DNA of 64,000 nucleotides from contig OZ244871.1 in assembly GCA_965221105.1 (NCBI GenBank), positions 1,364,001 through 1,428,000 on the forward strand. Direction: 5' to 3'. Shown piece after piece: positions 46,799 to 55,301 of this stretch; the stretch's first letter is position 1, and each line of letters begins with the position of its first letter. The notes under the pieces were generated by a model. It was not told the origin of the DNA. It was given only the letters and a program-made list of their open reading frames with translations, and did no database searches. The position numbers and the translations under genes were made by a program. The stretch is from GM7GCV1 sp965221105. Its GTDB lineage: Bacteria > Pseudomonadota > Gammaproteobacteria > Pseudomonadales > GM7GCV1.

Positions 46799-47893
46799 AT
46801 GAGCATCACGTCCGATACCCAGATTGAATTCATCGACATACGCAAGTCGTACGACGGCAAGACCATGGTCTTGCCGAACCTCAACATGAGCGTTCAGCGG
46901 GGCGAGTTTTTGACCTTGCTGGGTCCTTCGGGTTCAGGCAAAACGACCTGCCTGATGATGCTGGCGGGATTCGAGACACCGACTTCGGGTGAAATCCGCG
47001 TCAACGGAGAGTCAGTACACAATCTGCCGCCACAGAAGCGCGATATGGGCATGGTATTCCAGAACTATGCCCTTTTCCCGCATATGACCGTCGGCCAGAA
47101 CCTGTCGTTCCCCCTGGAAATCCGAGGCATGTCCGCAGGGGAACGCGAACGGCGCGTGCACAGGGCATTGGAGATGGTGCGCCTCGAAGGCTACGAACAC
47201 CGCCGCCCCGGCCAGTTGTCCGGCGGACAGCAGCAGCGGGTGGCGATTGCCCGGGCGCTGGTGTTCGAACCCGGTGTGGTGCTGATGGACGAACCGCTCG
47301 GCGCACTCGACCGCCGCCTTCGTGAAGAATTGCAGCTCGAGATTCGTTCGATTCAACGCGAACTCGGTGTCACCCTGGTGTATGTCACCCATGATCAGCA
47401 GGAAGCGATGACGCTTTCAGATCGTATTGCGGTCTTCAATCACGGTGAGATCCAGCAGGTGGCTGCACCGGAAACGCTCTACGAGGAGCCGATGCGGGAA
47501 TTCGTCGCACGCTTCGTGGGTGACAACAATCTGCTGCATGGAACAGTGCGTTCCGTGGACGGCGAAGTCTGCAAGGTCCAAGTGGGCGAAGCCCTGGTCG
47601 AGGCGTTCATGGTCGAGCCGCTCGACATTGGCGATCAAACGGTACTGGCGATCCGCCCCGAGCGCGTGGTGCTGTCACCATCTGCCGAATACAGCAACTC
47701 CGTAACTGCGCATATAGACGACATGGTTTTCCAAGGCGACCATTGGCGAGTCAGCGTCACGACCTTCGATCAACCCCAATTCATTGTCAAGATCCCCAAC
47801 TTCATCGGCCAGCGTGGCATACTGCCGGGTGATCGTGTTCGCGTCGGCTGGACGGTCATTGATTGCCGGGCCCTGCCCGGGGAACATAAGTAA
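46799..47893 (+). CDS. ABC transporter ATP-binding protein, spermidine/putrescine (PotA) type
   Basis: A 364-residue ATPase with a C-terminal TOBE domain. Walker A is GPSGSGKT (42-49), the Q-loop is VFQNYALFPHMT, the signature is LSGGQ (140-144), Walker B is VVLMDEP with the D-loop GALD, and the switch His is in VTHDQQEAM. The four genes ATPase, binding protein, permease and permease are contiguous, forming a complete importer of the polyamine/iron/opine class. The start at 46799 overlaps the stop of a short upstream frame (ATGA). Confidence 0.93.
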   Translation: MSITSDTQIEFIDIRKSYDGKTMVLPNLNMSVQRGEFLTLLGPSGSGKTTCLMMLAGFETPTSGEIRVNGESVHNLPPQKRDMGMVFQNYALFPHMTVGQNLSFPLEIRGMSAGERERRVHRALEMVRLEGYEHRRPGQLSGGQQQRVAIARALVFEPGVVLMDEPLGALDRRLREELQLEIRSIQRELGVTLVYVTHDQQEAMTLSDRIAVFNHGEIQQVAAPETLYEEPMREFVARFVGDNNLLHGTVRSVDGEVCKVQVGEALVEAFMVEPLDIGDQTVLAIRPERVVLSPSAEYSNSVTAHIDDMVFQGDHWRVSVTTFDQPQFIVKIPNFIGQRGILPGDRVRVGWTVIDCRALPGEHK

Positions 47894-49051
47894 ATGAAGC
47901 GCATGCACAATATCGACGACTTCGTCCGAAAGAATTTCGGCAATAGTGCAAGTCTACAGGGACGCCGACTCCATTCGACAATACTCAGAATAAGCCTGGT
48001 GCTCTTGCTCGCGCAAATTTCCACTGCAGCTGAGGTCCAGACGCTGACGCTGGTTTCCTGGGGCGGTTCCTATGGCCGCTCAGTGGAACGTGCCTGGGTC
48101 GAACCCTTCATCGGAGAGACCGGAATCGATGTGCGTGTAGAAGACTACAATGGTGGACTGGCCCAGATCCGCGCTCAAGTCGAAACCGGCAGTGTGTTTT
48201 GGGACATCATTGACATGACCACCCCCGATGCCGTAAGAGCCTGCGACGAGGGGTTGCTGGAATTCATTCGGCCCGAAGATCTTCCCCCGGCACCCGACGG
48301 GACATCCGCGGACGAGGACTACCTGCCCGGCACTCGCTCGGAATGCGCCGGCGCCGGGATCATTTCGTCCACGATCATCGCCTTCAATAACGAACAGTTT
48401 CCCGGCGAAAAACCATCCACGCTGGAAGACTATTTCAATCTGGAGAAATTTCCGGGGCGCCGGGGCATGCGGCGCGTGCCCGTTGTCAACCTGGAGTTCG
48501 CGCTGATAGCCGACGGCGTGCCTCTGGAGGAAGTCTACCGGACACTTGGTACTGAAGAGGGCATAGACCGAGCATTCGCCAAGCTCGACACGATCAAGGA
48601 CCAGATCGTATTCTGGGAGGCTGGCGCTCAGCCACCGCAGATGCTGGCGGATCGCGAAGTCGTGATGACGACGGCCTACAACGGCCGCATTTTCAACGCC
48701 CAAGTACTTGAAAATCAGCCATTTACTATCATCTGGGACGGCCAGGTTCAGGAAACCAGCGGCATGAGCATCGTACTGGGCTCACCGAAGCTGGAAATAG
48801 CCCAACGATTCATTGAATTCGTATCGCGTCCAGACATCCTGGCAGGCATCGCCAAGTACATTTCCTACAGCCCCACTCGGGCTTCCTCCAATGCGCTGGT
48901 CTCCACACATCTGGACACCGGCATCGAGATGGCGCCACACATGCCTGCCGCCGACCAGAATATGCGCCGTGCGCTAAACAGCGACTGGCTGTGGTGGGCC
49001 GATAACCGCGACGAAATGAACGAGCGCTTTTCCGCGTGGCTGTCTCGCTGA
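47894..49051 (+). CDS. ABC transporter periplasmic binding protein, PotD/PotF-like
   Basis: A 385-residue protein with an atypically long N-terminal leader: about 28 charged residues, then a hydrophobic core (ILRISLVLLLAQISTAA), and the mature domain starts near AEVQTLTLVSWGGSYG. Fold marks of the type II polyamine-binding family include EDYNGGLAQIRAQVETG, WDIIDM and VMTTAYNGRIF. ATG 47894 comes directly after the ATPase stop; a start a few codons later would shorten the leader. The final 16 bases overlap the permease start. Confidence 0.9.
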   Translation: MKRMHNIDDFVRKNFGNSASLQGRRLHSTILRISLVLLLAQISTAAEVQTLTLVSWGGSYGRSVERAWVEPFIGETGIDVRVEDYNGGLAQIRAQVETGSVFWDIIDMTTPDAVRACDEGLLEFIRPEDLPPAPDGTSADEDYLPGTRSECAGAGIISSTIIAFNNEQFPGEKPSTLEDYFNLEKFPGRRGMRRVPVVNLEFALIADGVPLEEVYRTLGTEEGIDRAFAKLDTIKDQIVFWEAGAQPPQMLADREVVMTTAYNGRIFNAQVLENQPFTIIWDGQVQETSGMSIVLGSPKLEIAQRFIEFVSRPDILAGIAKYISYSPTRASSNALVSTHLDTGIEMAPHMPAADQNMRRALNSDWLWWADNRDEMNERFSAWLSR

Positions 49052-50235
49052 CCAACAAAAAACTGCGCGCCTCCCTGTTGGCGGCTCCGCTCATTATTTT
49101 TGTGGCCGTGACCTTTCTCGCGCCGCTGACGTTGATGCTCCTGCGTAGCGTCCATGAACCGGCGGTTGCTCTTTCCATACCGGCGACCCTGAACGCTCTG
49201 GCTGGCTGGGACACCCACGAGTTACCTGACGAAGAAGCATACCGCATCGCTGGCATGGAATTCGTCGCACTGAACCAGCGGCGCGCACTCGGCGCTGTGG
49301 CGACGAGGGTGAACCGCCTGCAAAGCGGCATGCGCAGCACCATACTCGGCACCGCCCGAAAGCTGGGGAACGACCCGCCCACCGGCTCATGGCGCGAAGC
49401 CATGATCGCGGCCAACGAGGACTGGGCAGATGTCTCCACCTGGCTGGCAATCAGCCGGGCAGGCGAGCGCTTCACGCCGAGACATTATCTGAACGCTCTC
49501 GACCTCGACCGCGGTGCAGCCGGAAAGATCGTGGCCCAACCAGAAGACCGGCGTATCTATGTGAGCCTGCTGGTGCGGACTTTCGGCATCAGCGCCGGCA
49601 TTACCCTGATCTCTTTGGTGCTGGCCTATCCGGTTGCCTGGCTGCTCGCCCACGCACCGCCCTCCCGGGCCGGAATACTGTTGTTGCTCGTGCTCGTGCC
49701 GTTCTGGACTTCGCTGCTGGTGCGCACGACTTCATGGATAGTTCTCTTGCAGAACCAGGGAGTGATCAACGACCTGCTCTCGGTGCTTGGTGTTATTGCC
49801 GAAGAACAGCGCCTGTCCCTGATCTACAACATGACCGGCACCATCATCGCCATGGTGCACGTGTTGCTGCCCTTTATGATTCTGCCGCTTTATTCGATCA
49901 TGCGCACGATACCGCCGCGGTACATGCAGGCAGCAGCCTCCCTGGGTGCGTCATTCTGGCAGTCCTTTCGCCGAGTCTACTGGCCACAATCGCTGCCCGG
50001 AGTAGCGGCGGGCTCGCTGCTGGTGTTTATCATGTCTGTAGGTTTCTACATCACGCCGGCCCTGGTCGGTGGCCGCACCGGGCAGCTGATCTCAAGCATG
50101 ATCGCCTACCACATGGAACAATCGCTGAACTGGGGTCTCGCGGCAGCCCTCGGTGCCATTCTGCTCCTGCTCGTGGTGCTGCTGTACTTGATCTACAACC
50201 GGCTTGTGGGAATCGACAGGATGCAACTGGGCTGA
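49036..50235 (+). CDS. ABC transporter permease, PotB-like, with a long loop
   Basis: A 399-residue permease. TM1 (about 10-36) is followed by a hydrophilic stretch of about 135 residues before the next helices, much longer than in E. coli PotB. The permease core then has six helices and the EAA loop AAASLGASFWQSFRRVYWPQSLPG, which docks on the ATPase. The start GTG 49036 overlaps the binding-protein gene. The stop shares a base with the next permease start. Confidence 0.9.
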   Translation: MAVSLTNKKLRASLLAAPLIIFVAVTFLAPLTLMLLRSVHEPAVALSIPATLNALAGWDTHELPDEEAYRIAGMEFVALNQRRALGAVATRVNRLQSGMRSTILGTARKLGNDPPTGSWREAMIAANEDWADVSTWLAISRAGERFTPRHYLNALDLDRGAAGKIVAQPEDRRIYVSLLVRTFGISAGITLISLVLAYPVAWLLAHAPPSRAGILLLLVLVPFWTSLLVRTTSWIVLLQNQGVINDLLSVLGVIAEEQRLSLIYNMTGTIIAMVHVLLPFMILPLYSIMRTIPPRYMQAAASLGASFWQSFRRVYWPQSLPGVAAGSLLVFIMSVGFYITPALVGGRTGQLISSMIAYHMEQSLNWGLAAALGAILLLLVVLLYLIYNRLVGIDRMQLG

Positions 50236-51071
50236 TGAGCGCTGTGCAGAATTCGGGAGGTTCAAGGCTGCGTCGGTGGCTGCATGTCGTCTTTTGCACT
50301 GCGGTGCTGTTTTTTCTTGTCGCGCCGGTGCTCGTAGTGATCCCGCTCAGTTTCAACGCCGAGCCCTATTTCACTTTCACCGAAGAAATGTTGCGGCTCG
50401 ACCCACAAGCCTGGTCGCTGCGCTGGTACGAAAACGTGCTGACTGAAGGCCGCTGGTTGCCCGCGCTGGGCAAGAGTCTCGTAATCGGTATCGCCGCCAC
50501 CCTTGTAGCTACCGTTTTGGGCACCCTGGCGGCGCTTGGCCTCAGCAGCCCGGAAATGCCGGGTCGCGAGTGGATCATGGCGGTGCTGATTTCGCCGATG
50601 GTGACGCCGATTATCATCACTGCGGCAGGCATGAGTTTCTTCTATTCGGACCTTGGGCTGGGGCAGACTTTCACGGCGCTGATCCTGGCTCATGCGGTGC
50701 TGGGTGCGCCCTTTGTGTTGATCGCAGTCAGCGCCAGTCTGAGTGGCTACAACCGCGATCTTAATCGCGCCGCGGCCAATCTCGGTGCGGGCGGGTGGAC
50801 GACTCTGCGCCGGGTGCAATTACCGCTGATCGCTCCGGGTGTATTCACGGGCGCAGTGTTTGCCTTCTCGGCTTCATTCGATGAAGTAGTCGTGGTGCTG
50901 TTCATCGGCGGGCCGGAGCAGCGCACGATTCCCCGCGAGATGTGGGCGGGCATCCGTGAACAGATCAGTCCGGAAATCCTGGCCGTCGCCACCTTCCTCA
51001 TCCTCTTTGCCGTCCTGCTGCTCGCTGCCGTCAACTGGCTCAGACAACACGATTATGTGCAGGTCTCCTGA
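50235..51071 (+). CDS. ABC transporter permease, PotC-like
   Basis: A 278-residue permease with six helices and the EAA loop AAANLGAGGWTTLRRVQLPLIAPG. ATG 50235 overlaps the upstream permease stop by one base (TGATG). The same reading frame stays open upstream to 49389, but that part is out-of-frame read-through of the first permease. It completes the importer; no metabolic gene follows to point to the substrate. Confidence 0.92.
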   Translation: MSAVQNSGGSRLRRWLHVVFCTAVLFFLVAPVLVVIPLSFNAEPYFTFTEEMLRLDPQAWSLRWYENVLTEGRWLPALGKSLVIGIAATLVATVLGTLAALGLSSPEMPGREWIMAVLISPMVTPIIITAAGMSFFYSDLGLGQTFTALILAHAVLGAPFVLIAVSASLSGYNRDLNRAAANLGAGGWTTLRRVQLPLIAPGVFTGAVFAFSASFDEVVVVLFIGGPEQRTIPREMWAGIREQISPEILAVATFLILFAVLLLAAVNWLRQHDYVQVS

Positions 51072-51750
51072 CCGTGCCACATTACCGTCCCGCCAGGTTA
51101 TCTGCACCAAAAGGCCTCCTGAAATCGAAATTCGGGTTCTGGACACGACTCGCGTTCGTTTCCATATGCTGTTCCCCGATGGCGTGGCGTATCCGCCGAA
51201 GATGATTGAGAGAAGACGCGTTGCCATCAGGTGAAGGCACCGGAGATGAGGCTGTTCAAGCCAGCGCAGTTGACAATCAGCTCAATCGCCGTCCGGGGCA
51301 ACGAAAAATGGGCAAGCGAGGAGCGTTGGACCGACATCGATGTTTGATTGCCCACGGCTGACAGGGCGTTTGTTCTTCCTGTGCTCAGTCAGCAACGCTT
51401 CTCATTTGAGACGCTCTGCACACCGCGCTCTGAGTCTCAAGCGTGCAGGTTGGGTGGCTTGGTAATGTTGCCCTGTGTGATGCACGACCATTGGCTTCGG
51501 GGCTCCCGCCGGGAAGATCGAAAACAAGTGCAGTGCTTGCCTATGGGCAACAGGGCATTTATTATCCCCCCCCACTTGGCTGGTGCCACACATTCTGAGG
51601 GTTCTCGGGGTCTTAGTCGCGAAAATTCGCGGCTTGGGGTCTGGTTCAGACGCAGGTATAGGGGCCCGCCGGTATAGCAGTCAGATCGTCGGGGACTGTC
51701 CCTTGAGAGCCGGCAGGAAGAAACAATCGGACTAGAGGAAAACATCATCC
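51072..51750. other. Intergenic region before the ammonium transporter
   Basis: About 680 bases with no recognised gene. A 14-bp interrupted palindrome (CGCGAA-AA-TTCGCG, 51618-51631) lies about 120 bases before the transporter ATG and could be a regulatory site. I looked for a sigma-54 -24/-12 pair, common before amt genes, and saw none convincing. Confidence 0.4.
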
Positions 51751-53016
51751 ATGGCACAGGAAACCCAGTTTGTTCTGAACAGCTTTTCTTTTCTCATCTG
51801 GGGCGTATTGATCATGTGGATGTGTGCCGGATTTACCATGCTGGAATCCGGTTCGGTGCGCACCAAGAACGCCTCTGTCATTTGTCTGAAGAATGTGGGA
51901 CTCTACGCGATCGCAGGTCTGACGTTCTACCTGATCGGCTATAACCTGATGTATACCGGAGTGGACGATCTGATCGGGAGTTTCCGGTTTTTGTACGGCA
52001 CCTCCGAGGTCGAAAAAGCATTGCTCACGGGAGATGGAGGCTCGGCGGCAGCGGTTATCGAGAACGGCAATTCGGTGATGTCCGACTGGTTTTTCCAGAT
52101 GGTATTTGTCGCTACGACTGCATCGATTGTTTCCGGTACACTTGCCGAGCGGGTGAAGCTGTGGTCCTTTTTCCTGTTTGTCGCCGTGTTGACAGCTTTC
52201 ATCTATCCGGTTGTCGGCTCGTGGACTTGGGGTGGAGGCTGGCTGAATCAGATGGGTTTTCAGGATTTCGCTGGCTCCACAATTGTGCATTCAACCGGTG
52301 GCTGGGCAGCTTTGGCTGGTGCTATAATTGTGGGCGCTCGTCAGAGCAAGTATCGTGAGGACGGGTCTATAAACTTTACGCCGCCCTCGAATGTGCCTGT
52401 CGTGACGCTGGGAGTCTTTATTCTTTGGATGGGCTGGTTCGCGTTTAACGGTGGTTCGCAACTGGCCTTGAGCGGTGTTATTGATGCCGTGGCTATCAGC
52501 AACATTCTGGTAAATACAAATCTGGCGGCCTGTGGCGGATTTATCGCCGCGATTGCCATGTCCAGGCCGATTTTCGGCCGGGTCGACCTGATGGCGAGCC
52601 TGAACGGTGCCATAGCGGGGCTGGTATCAATAACGGCGGGACCAGATATAGTCGATCACTATTGGGCTATAATTATCGGAGCGGTGGGCGGTGTGCTATG
52701 CTCTCTCGGAATGAAAATACTTGAGCGAATCCGGGTCGATGATGTGGTCGGAGCGGTTTCCGCTCACCTTGTTGCCGGGATTTGGGGTACCCTTGCGGTG
52801 TGCATCGCGGCTGGTGGGGATGTGCTGGTTCAGATTGTCGGGATATTGTCCGTAGGCGCGTTTGTATTTTCCGCATCAATGCTAGTCTGGCTGGCGATCA
52901 AGCACAGTATGGGTGCACGGGTGTCACCGGATGTCGAACGCCACGGTCAGGATGTTGCGGAGTTGGGAATTGAAGCATACCCAGAGTTCGTGGTATTGCA
53001 GGATCCAGACCTTTAG
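51751..53016 (+). CDS. Ammonium transporter (Amt family)
   Basis: A 421-residue Amt/Rh-family protein with about eleven helices. The two pore histidines are present in STIVHSTGGWAALAGA and GAVSAHLVAGIWGT, and FNGGSQLALSG and CAGFTMLESGSVR are family blocks. It lacks the neighbouring glnK that usually accompanies amtB. Instead it is followed, 50 bases on, by a STAS-domain gene and then by convergent signalling genes. The final 30 residues (DVAELGIEAYPEFVVLQD) form a cytoplasmic tail. ATG 51751 has AGAGGA upstream. Confidence 0.93.
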   Translation: MAQETQFVLNSFSFLIWGVLIMWMCAGFTMLESGSVRTKNASVICLKNVGLYAIAGLTFYLIGYNLMYTGVDDLIGSFRFLYGTSEVEKALLTGDGGSAAAVIENGNSVMSDWFFQMVFVATTASIVSGTLAERVKLWSFFLFVAVLTAFIYPVVGSWTWGGGWLNQMGFQDFAGSTIVHSTGGWAALAGAIIVGARQSKYREDGSINFTPPSNVPVVTLGVFILWMGWFAFNGGSQLALSGVIDAVAISNILVNTNLAACGGFIAAIAMSRPIFGRVDLMASLNGAIAGLVSITAGPDIVDHYWAIIIGAVGGVLCSLGMKILERIRVDDVVGAVSAHLVAGIWGTLAVCIAAGGDVLVQIVGILSVGAFVFSASMLVWLAIKHSMGARVSPDVERHGQDVAELGIEAYPEFVVLQDPDL

Positions 53017-53066
53017 CCGATGGTTTGTCCAACCAGTTTCGGTGAACTTGAATTGGAGCAAAAGTA

Positions 53067-53411
53067 ATGATCGAGGTTAATGTAGAGAGACAGGATGGTG
53101 TTTTGTCGGCTGCGGTGGCCGGGCGGGTTGATGGCTCGAACGTAATGCAGTTCGAGGAGTCCGTGAAAGGGGCCATAGAGGATGGAGATCGTGCGGTTGT
53201 TCTCGACATGGAAAACCTCACCTACATCAGCTCAGCGGGATTGCGTGCGATTCTTATGACGGCCAAGCTTTTGCGGAACCAGAACACGAAGTTCATGCTC
53301 TGTTCCCTGTCTCAATCCATCCGCGAAGTCTTCGAAGTCAGCGGCTTCGACAAGATTATCAACATTCAAGCTGACAGAACCCAGGCTCTGGCCACCATCG
53401 GCAGCGAGTAA
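53067..53411 (+). CDS. STAS-domain anti-anti-sigma factor-like protein
   Basis: A 114-residue single STAS domain of the SpoIIAA/RsbV class. The phosphorylatable Ser should be Ser55 or Ser56 in YISSAGLRAILM, and VVLDMENLTYI is the preceding strand. In partner switching such proteins are phosphorylated by an RsbW-type kinase and reactivated by a PP2C phosphatase; both kinds of enzyme are encoded within 7 kb. It follows the ammonium transporter on the same strand and is convergent with the RsbW-like gene. Confidence 0.93.
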   Translation: MIEVNVERQDGVLSAAVAGRVDGSNVMQFEESVKGAIEDGDRAVVLDMENLTYISSAGLRAILMTAKLLRNQNTKFMLCSLSQSIREVFEVSGFDKIINIQADRTQALATIGSE

Positions 53412-53472
53412 TCACCCTCATATCAGGTTTTGACCGATTGCCGCCTAATGATTCGGCGGCATATTCGGTGTT

Positions 53473-53907
53473 TCAGTCTTCGGTTTTGATTTTTTTGCCG
53501 AGCAACACCACATTCTTACTGTTCTCGCGACGGTAAGTGACCGTGTCCATCATCTGGTGGACGAAAAATATACCAAGCCCTCCGGGCACCCGCTCATCAA
53601 GACCGGAATCCGTATCTGCCCTGTTCGGGTCGCTGTCGGTGAGATCGAATTGCTTGGCATCGTCTTCGATGCGGAACATCAGTTGGTCGCCCTCAATAGT
53701 CAGGTCGATCCGGATTTCATGCTGGGCACCGTCTTCGTAACCATAGCTGATGGTGTTGGTCAGCAATTCATCGAGCGAAAGATTAGCCTGGTAGGCGATG
53801 GCAGGAGCGATTTTCCGCTGGCCGCAAAACTCATCAATCTGCTCGGCAACTACCGCCAGTTCGCTCAGATCGTTCGCAACGCGGATGCTCAGGTCTGGTT
53901 CGCTCAC
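53473..53907 (-). CDS. RsbW-like anti-sigma/serine kinase (HATPase_c domain)
   Basis: A 144-residue GHKL ATPase-domain protein of the RsbW/SpoIIAB class. The N-box is NLSLDELLTNTISYGYED, the G1 region is FRIEDDAKQFDL, and the glycine-rich lid is VPGGLGIFFVHQMMD. It probably binds and phosphorylates the adjacent convergent STAS protein. No sigma factor is encoded nearby, so its second partner is unknown. The start is GTG 53907. A symmetric terminator at 53954-53974 separates it from the porin gene, so it may have its own promoter. Confidence 0.9.
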   Translation of the reverse strand: MSEPDLSIRVANDLSELAVVAEQIDEFCGQRKIAPAIAYQANLSLDELLTNTISYGYEDGAQHEIRIDLTIEGDQLMFRIEDDAKQFDLTDSDPNRADTDSGLDERVPGGLGIFFVHQMMDTVTYRRENSKNVVLLGKKIKTED

Positions 53908-53953
53908 AATTTCAGTGTCCTCAGAGCCACGCTTGTGTTTTGCGGTAACGAAT

Positions 53954-53974
53954 AATCCCAGAGAGATTGGGATT
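53954..53974. terminator. Symmetric hairpin between the porin and the RsbW-like gene
   Basis: AATCCCA (53954-53960) pairs perfectly with TGGGATT (53968-53974) around a 7-base loop. It lies about 50 bases after the porin stop. T-rich flanks are short (ATTATTCGTT on the - strand), so efficiency is uncertain. Confidence 0.5.
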
Positions 53975-54024
53975 TAGATTACAGTGCCTTGTTCCAAACG
54001 AAATTGTCATTACGGTGAACCACT

Positions 54025-55299
54025 CTAGAAACTCGCTGTAAACTGTATCCACGCCTTGTCGATGTCGGTGGCGTGCGTATCGGGGCTGTACGTCGCATAT
54101 TTCAGCAGCACGGTATAATTGTCGCTGATGCTGTATTGCCAGGAGGCATTCCACTCGCTGCCATAATCAGCAGAACCGGCTTCCGATTTGAAATCGTGCC
54201 ACGAGACCGTGAATCCTCGGGTCTTTAGGGTGACGTACGTATTTTCGACACCCGCTTGCGGAATGGTCAAGAAGCGATCAGTCCAGCCCTGGAACTTGTG
54301 CAAGGTCGCCAGCGGCATACGGAACATCTTTTGCGGTTCAGTTTCGTCGCCTTCGAATGTCTCATATCCGAGCAACACCTTCAGGTCTCCGGTGTCGACC
54401 CCAGCTTCAAACAGGAAACGATCAGATTCGTACGGCACGGGATTGTCACCGTAATCGCTCTGCCTGGTGTACTCCAGATTGAATGGGAAACTCAGGTCTT
54501 CCCTTTGCACGATCTGACTGAATCGCACGCCGGTGGATTTATTGGATAGTGCAGCACCGTTTTCCAAGTCCATGGCGTAATGATAGAAAGTTACCTTGCC
54601 ACCGGTGGGTAGATCTACGCCTGCATTGAGCAGATGCGTTTTGCTGTCGAAATAATCCGTTGGGGTACCGTCATCCGGGCCCCATAACCGCGAAACGCCA
54701 TGCACGTAGCTGTAACTCAGACTCATGTTGGGCACGGCATTGCTGACTAGGGTCAGGGCATCCATGGTCTGCTCGTTATGCCTCCATGCCACGCCGCCGA
54801 CAAAGCGCTGATCGTCGATATTGATCCGCTGCCGGCCAAGCCTGACATAGCCGCCTTCGTACTTGAAATCCATGTAGGCCTGGTTCACATGCGCTCCGTC
54901 GGGATCTCCGATCAAAGGAAGATTGGTCTTGCCGTTGCGGGTGTTGTTGAACTTGTCACTGCCGATGTAGGAGACAGCATCAAGTTCGATAAAGAATCCC
55001 AGGCTGCCCAGATCCAAAGGGCGAAAGCTGGCTCGGGATTTCAGCGCAGACGCCCTGGCATCTTCGTCGTAACCGGATTGGTCCACAGTTTCGATGCGAT
55101 AGCGAAATTCAAGGTCGAGATCGCCGCCGGTGATCGCGTCCCTCAGATTCGTGGCCGACTCCTGCCCGTACATGCCTGTGCTGAAAAAGACGAGGGCCAG
55201 AGGCAAGATCATCCGTACTGCACACCTCACCGGTTTTGAAAGTGCTTCGGCCATGGCGCGATTCCTCCGTTCCAGATACCTAATCAGTTGTTTCTTCAT
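54025..55299 (-). CDS. Outer-membrane porin-like beta-barrel protein
   Basis: A 424-residue protein with a signal sequence (cationic leader, then ILPLALVFFSTGMYG) and a barrel of alternating strands ending in a terminal Phe (WIQFTASF), as expected for BAM insertion. LEFRYRIETVDQSGYD and YVRLGRQRINIDDQRFVGGVAWR resemble alginate-export/OprD-like porins. It probably admits the ligand or substrate of this cluster. ATG 55299 lies two bases after the histidine-kinase stop, with its GGGGAG ribosome site inside that gene. Confidence 0.8.
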   Translation of the reverse strand: MKKQLIRYLERRNRAMAEALSKPVRCAVRMILPLALVFFSTGMYGQESATNLRDAITGGDLDLEFRYRIETVDQSGYDEDARASALKSRASFRPLDLGSLGFFIELDAVSYIGSDKFNNTRNGKTNLPLIGDPDGAHVNQAYMDFKYEGGYVRLGRQRINIDDQRFVGGVAWRHNEQTMDALTLVSNAVPNMSLSYSYVHGVSRLWGPDDGTPTDYFDSKTHLLNAGVDLPTGGKVTFYHYAMDLENGAALSNKSTGVRFSQIVQREDLSFPFNLEYTRQSDYGDNPVPYESDRFLFEAGVDTGDLKVLLGYETFEGDETEPQKMFRMPLATLHKFQGWTDRFLTIPQAGVENTYVTLKTRGFTVSWHDFKSEAGSADYGSEWNASWQYSISDNYTVLLKYATYSPDTHATDIDKAWIQFTASF

Positions 55300-55301
55300 G
55301 T

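Noticed and set aside
49389..50234. Upstream extension of the second ABC permease by about 280 codons
   Set aside because: This part is out of frame with the first permease and not protein-like; the conserved permease begins at ATG 50235.
51072..51750. Sigma-54 promoter for the ammonium transporter
   Set aside because: I looked for TGGCAC-N5-TTGC-like pairs and found none with correct spacing.
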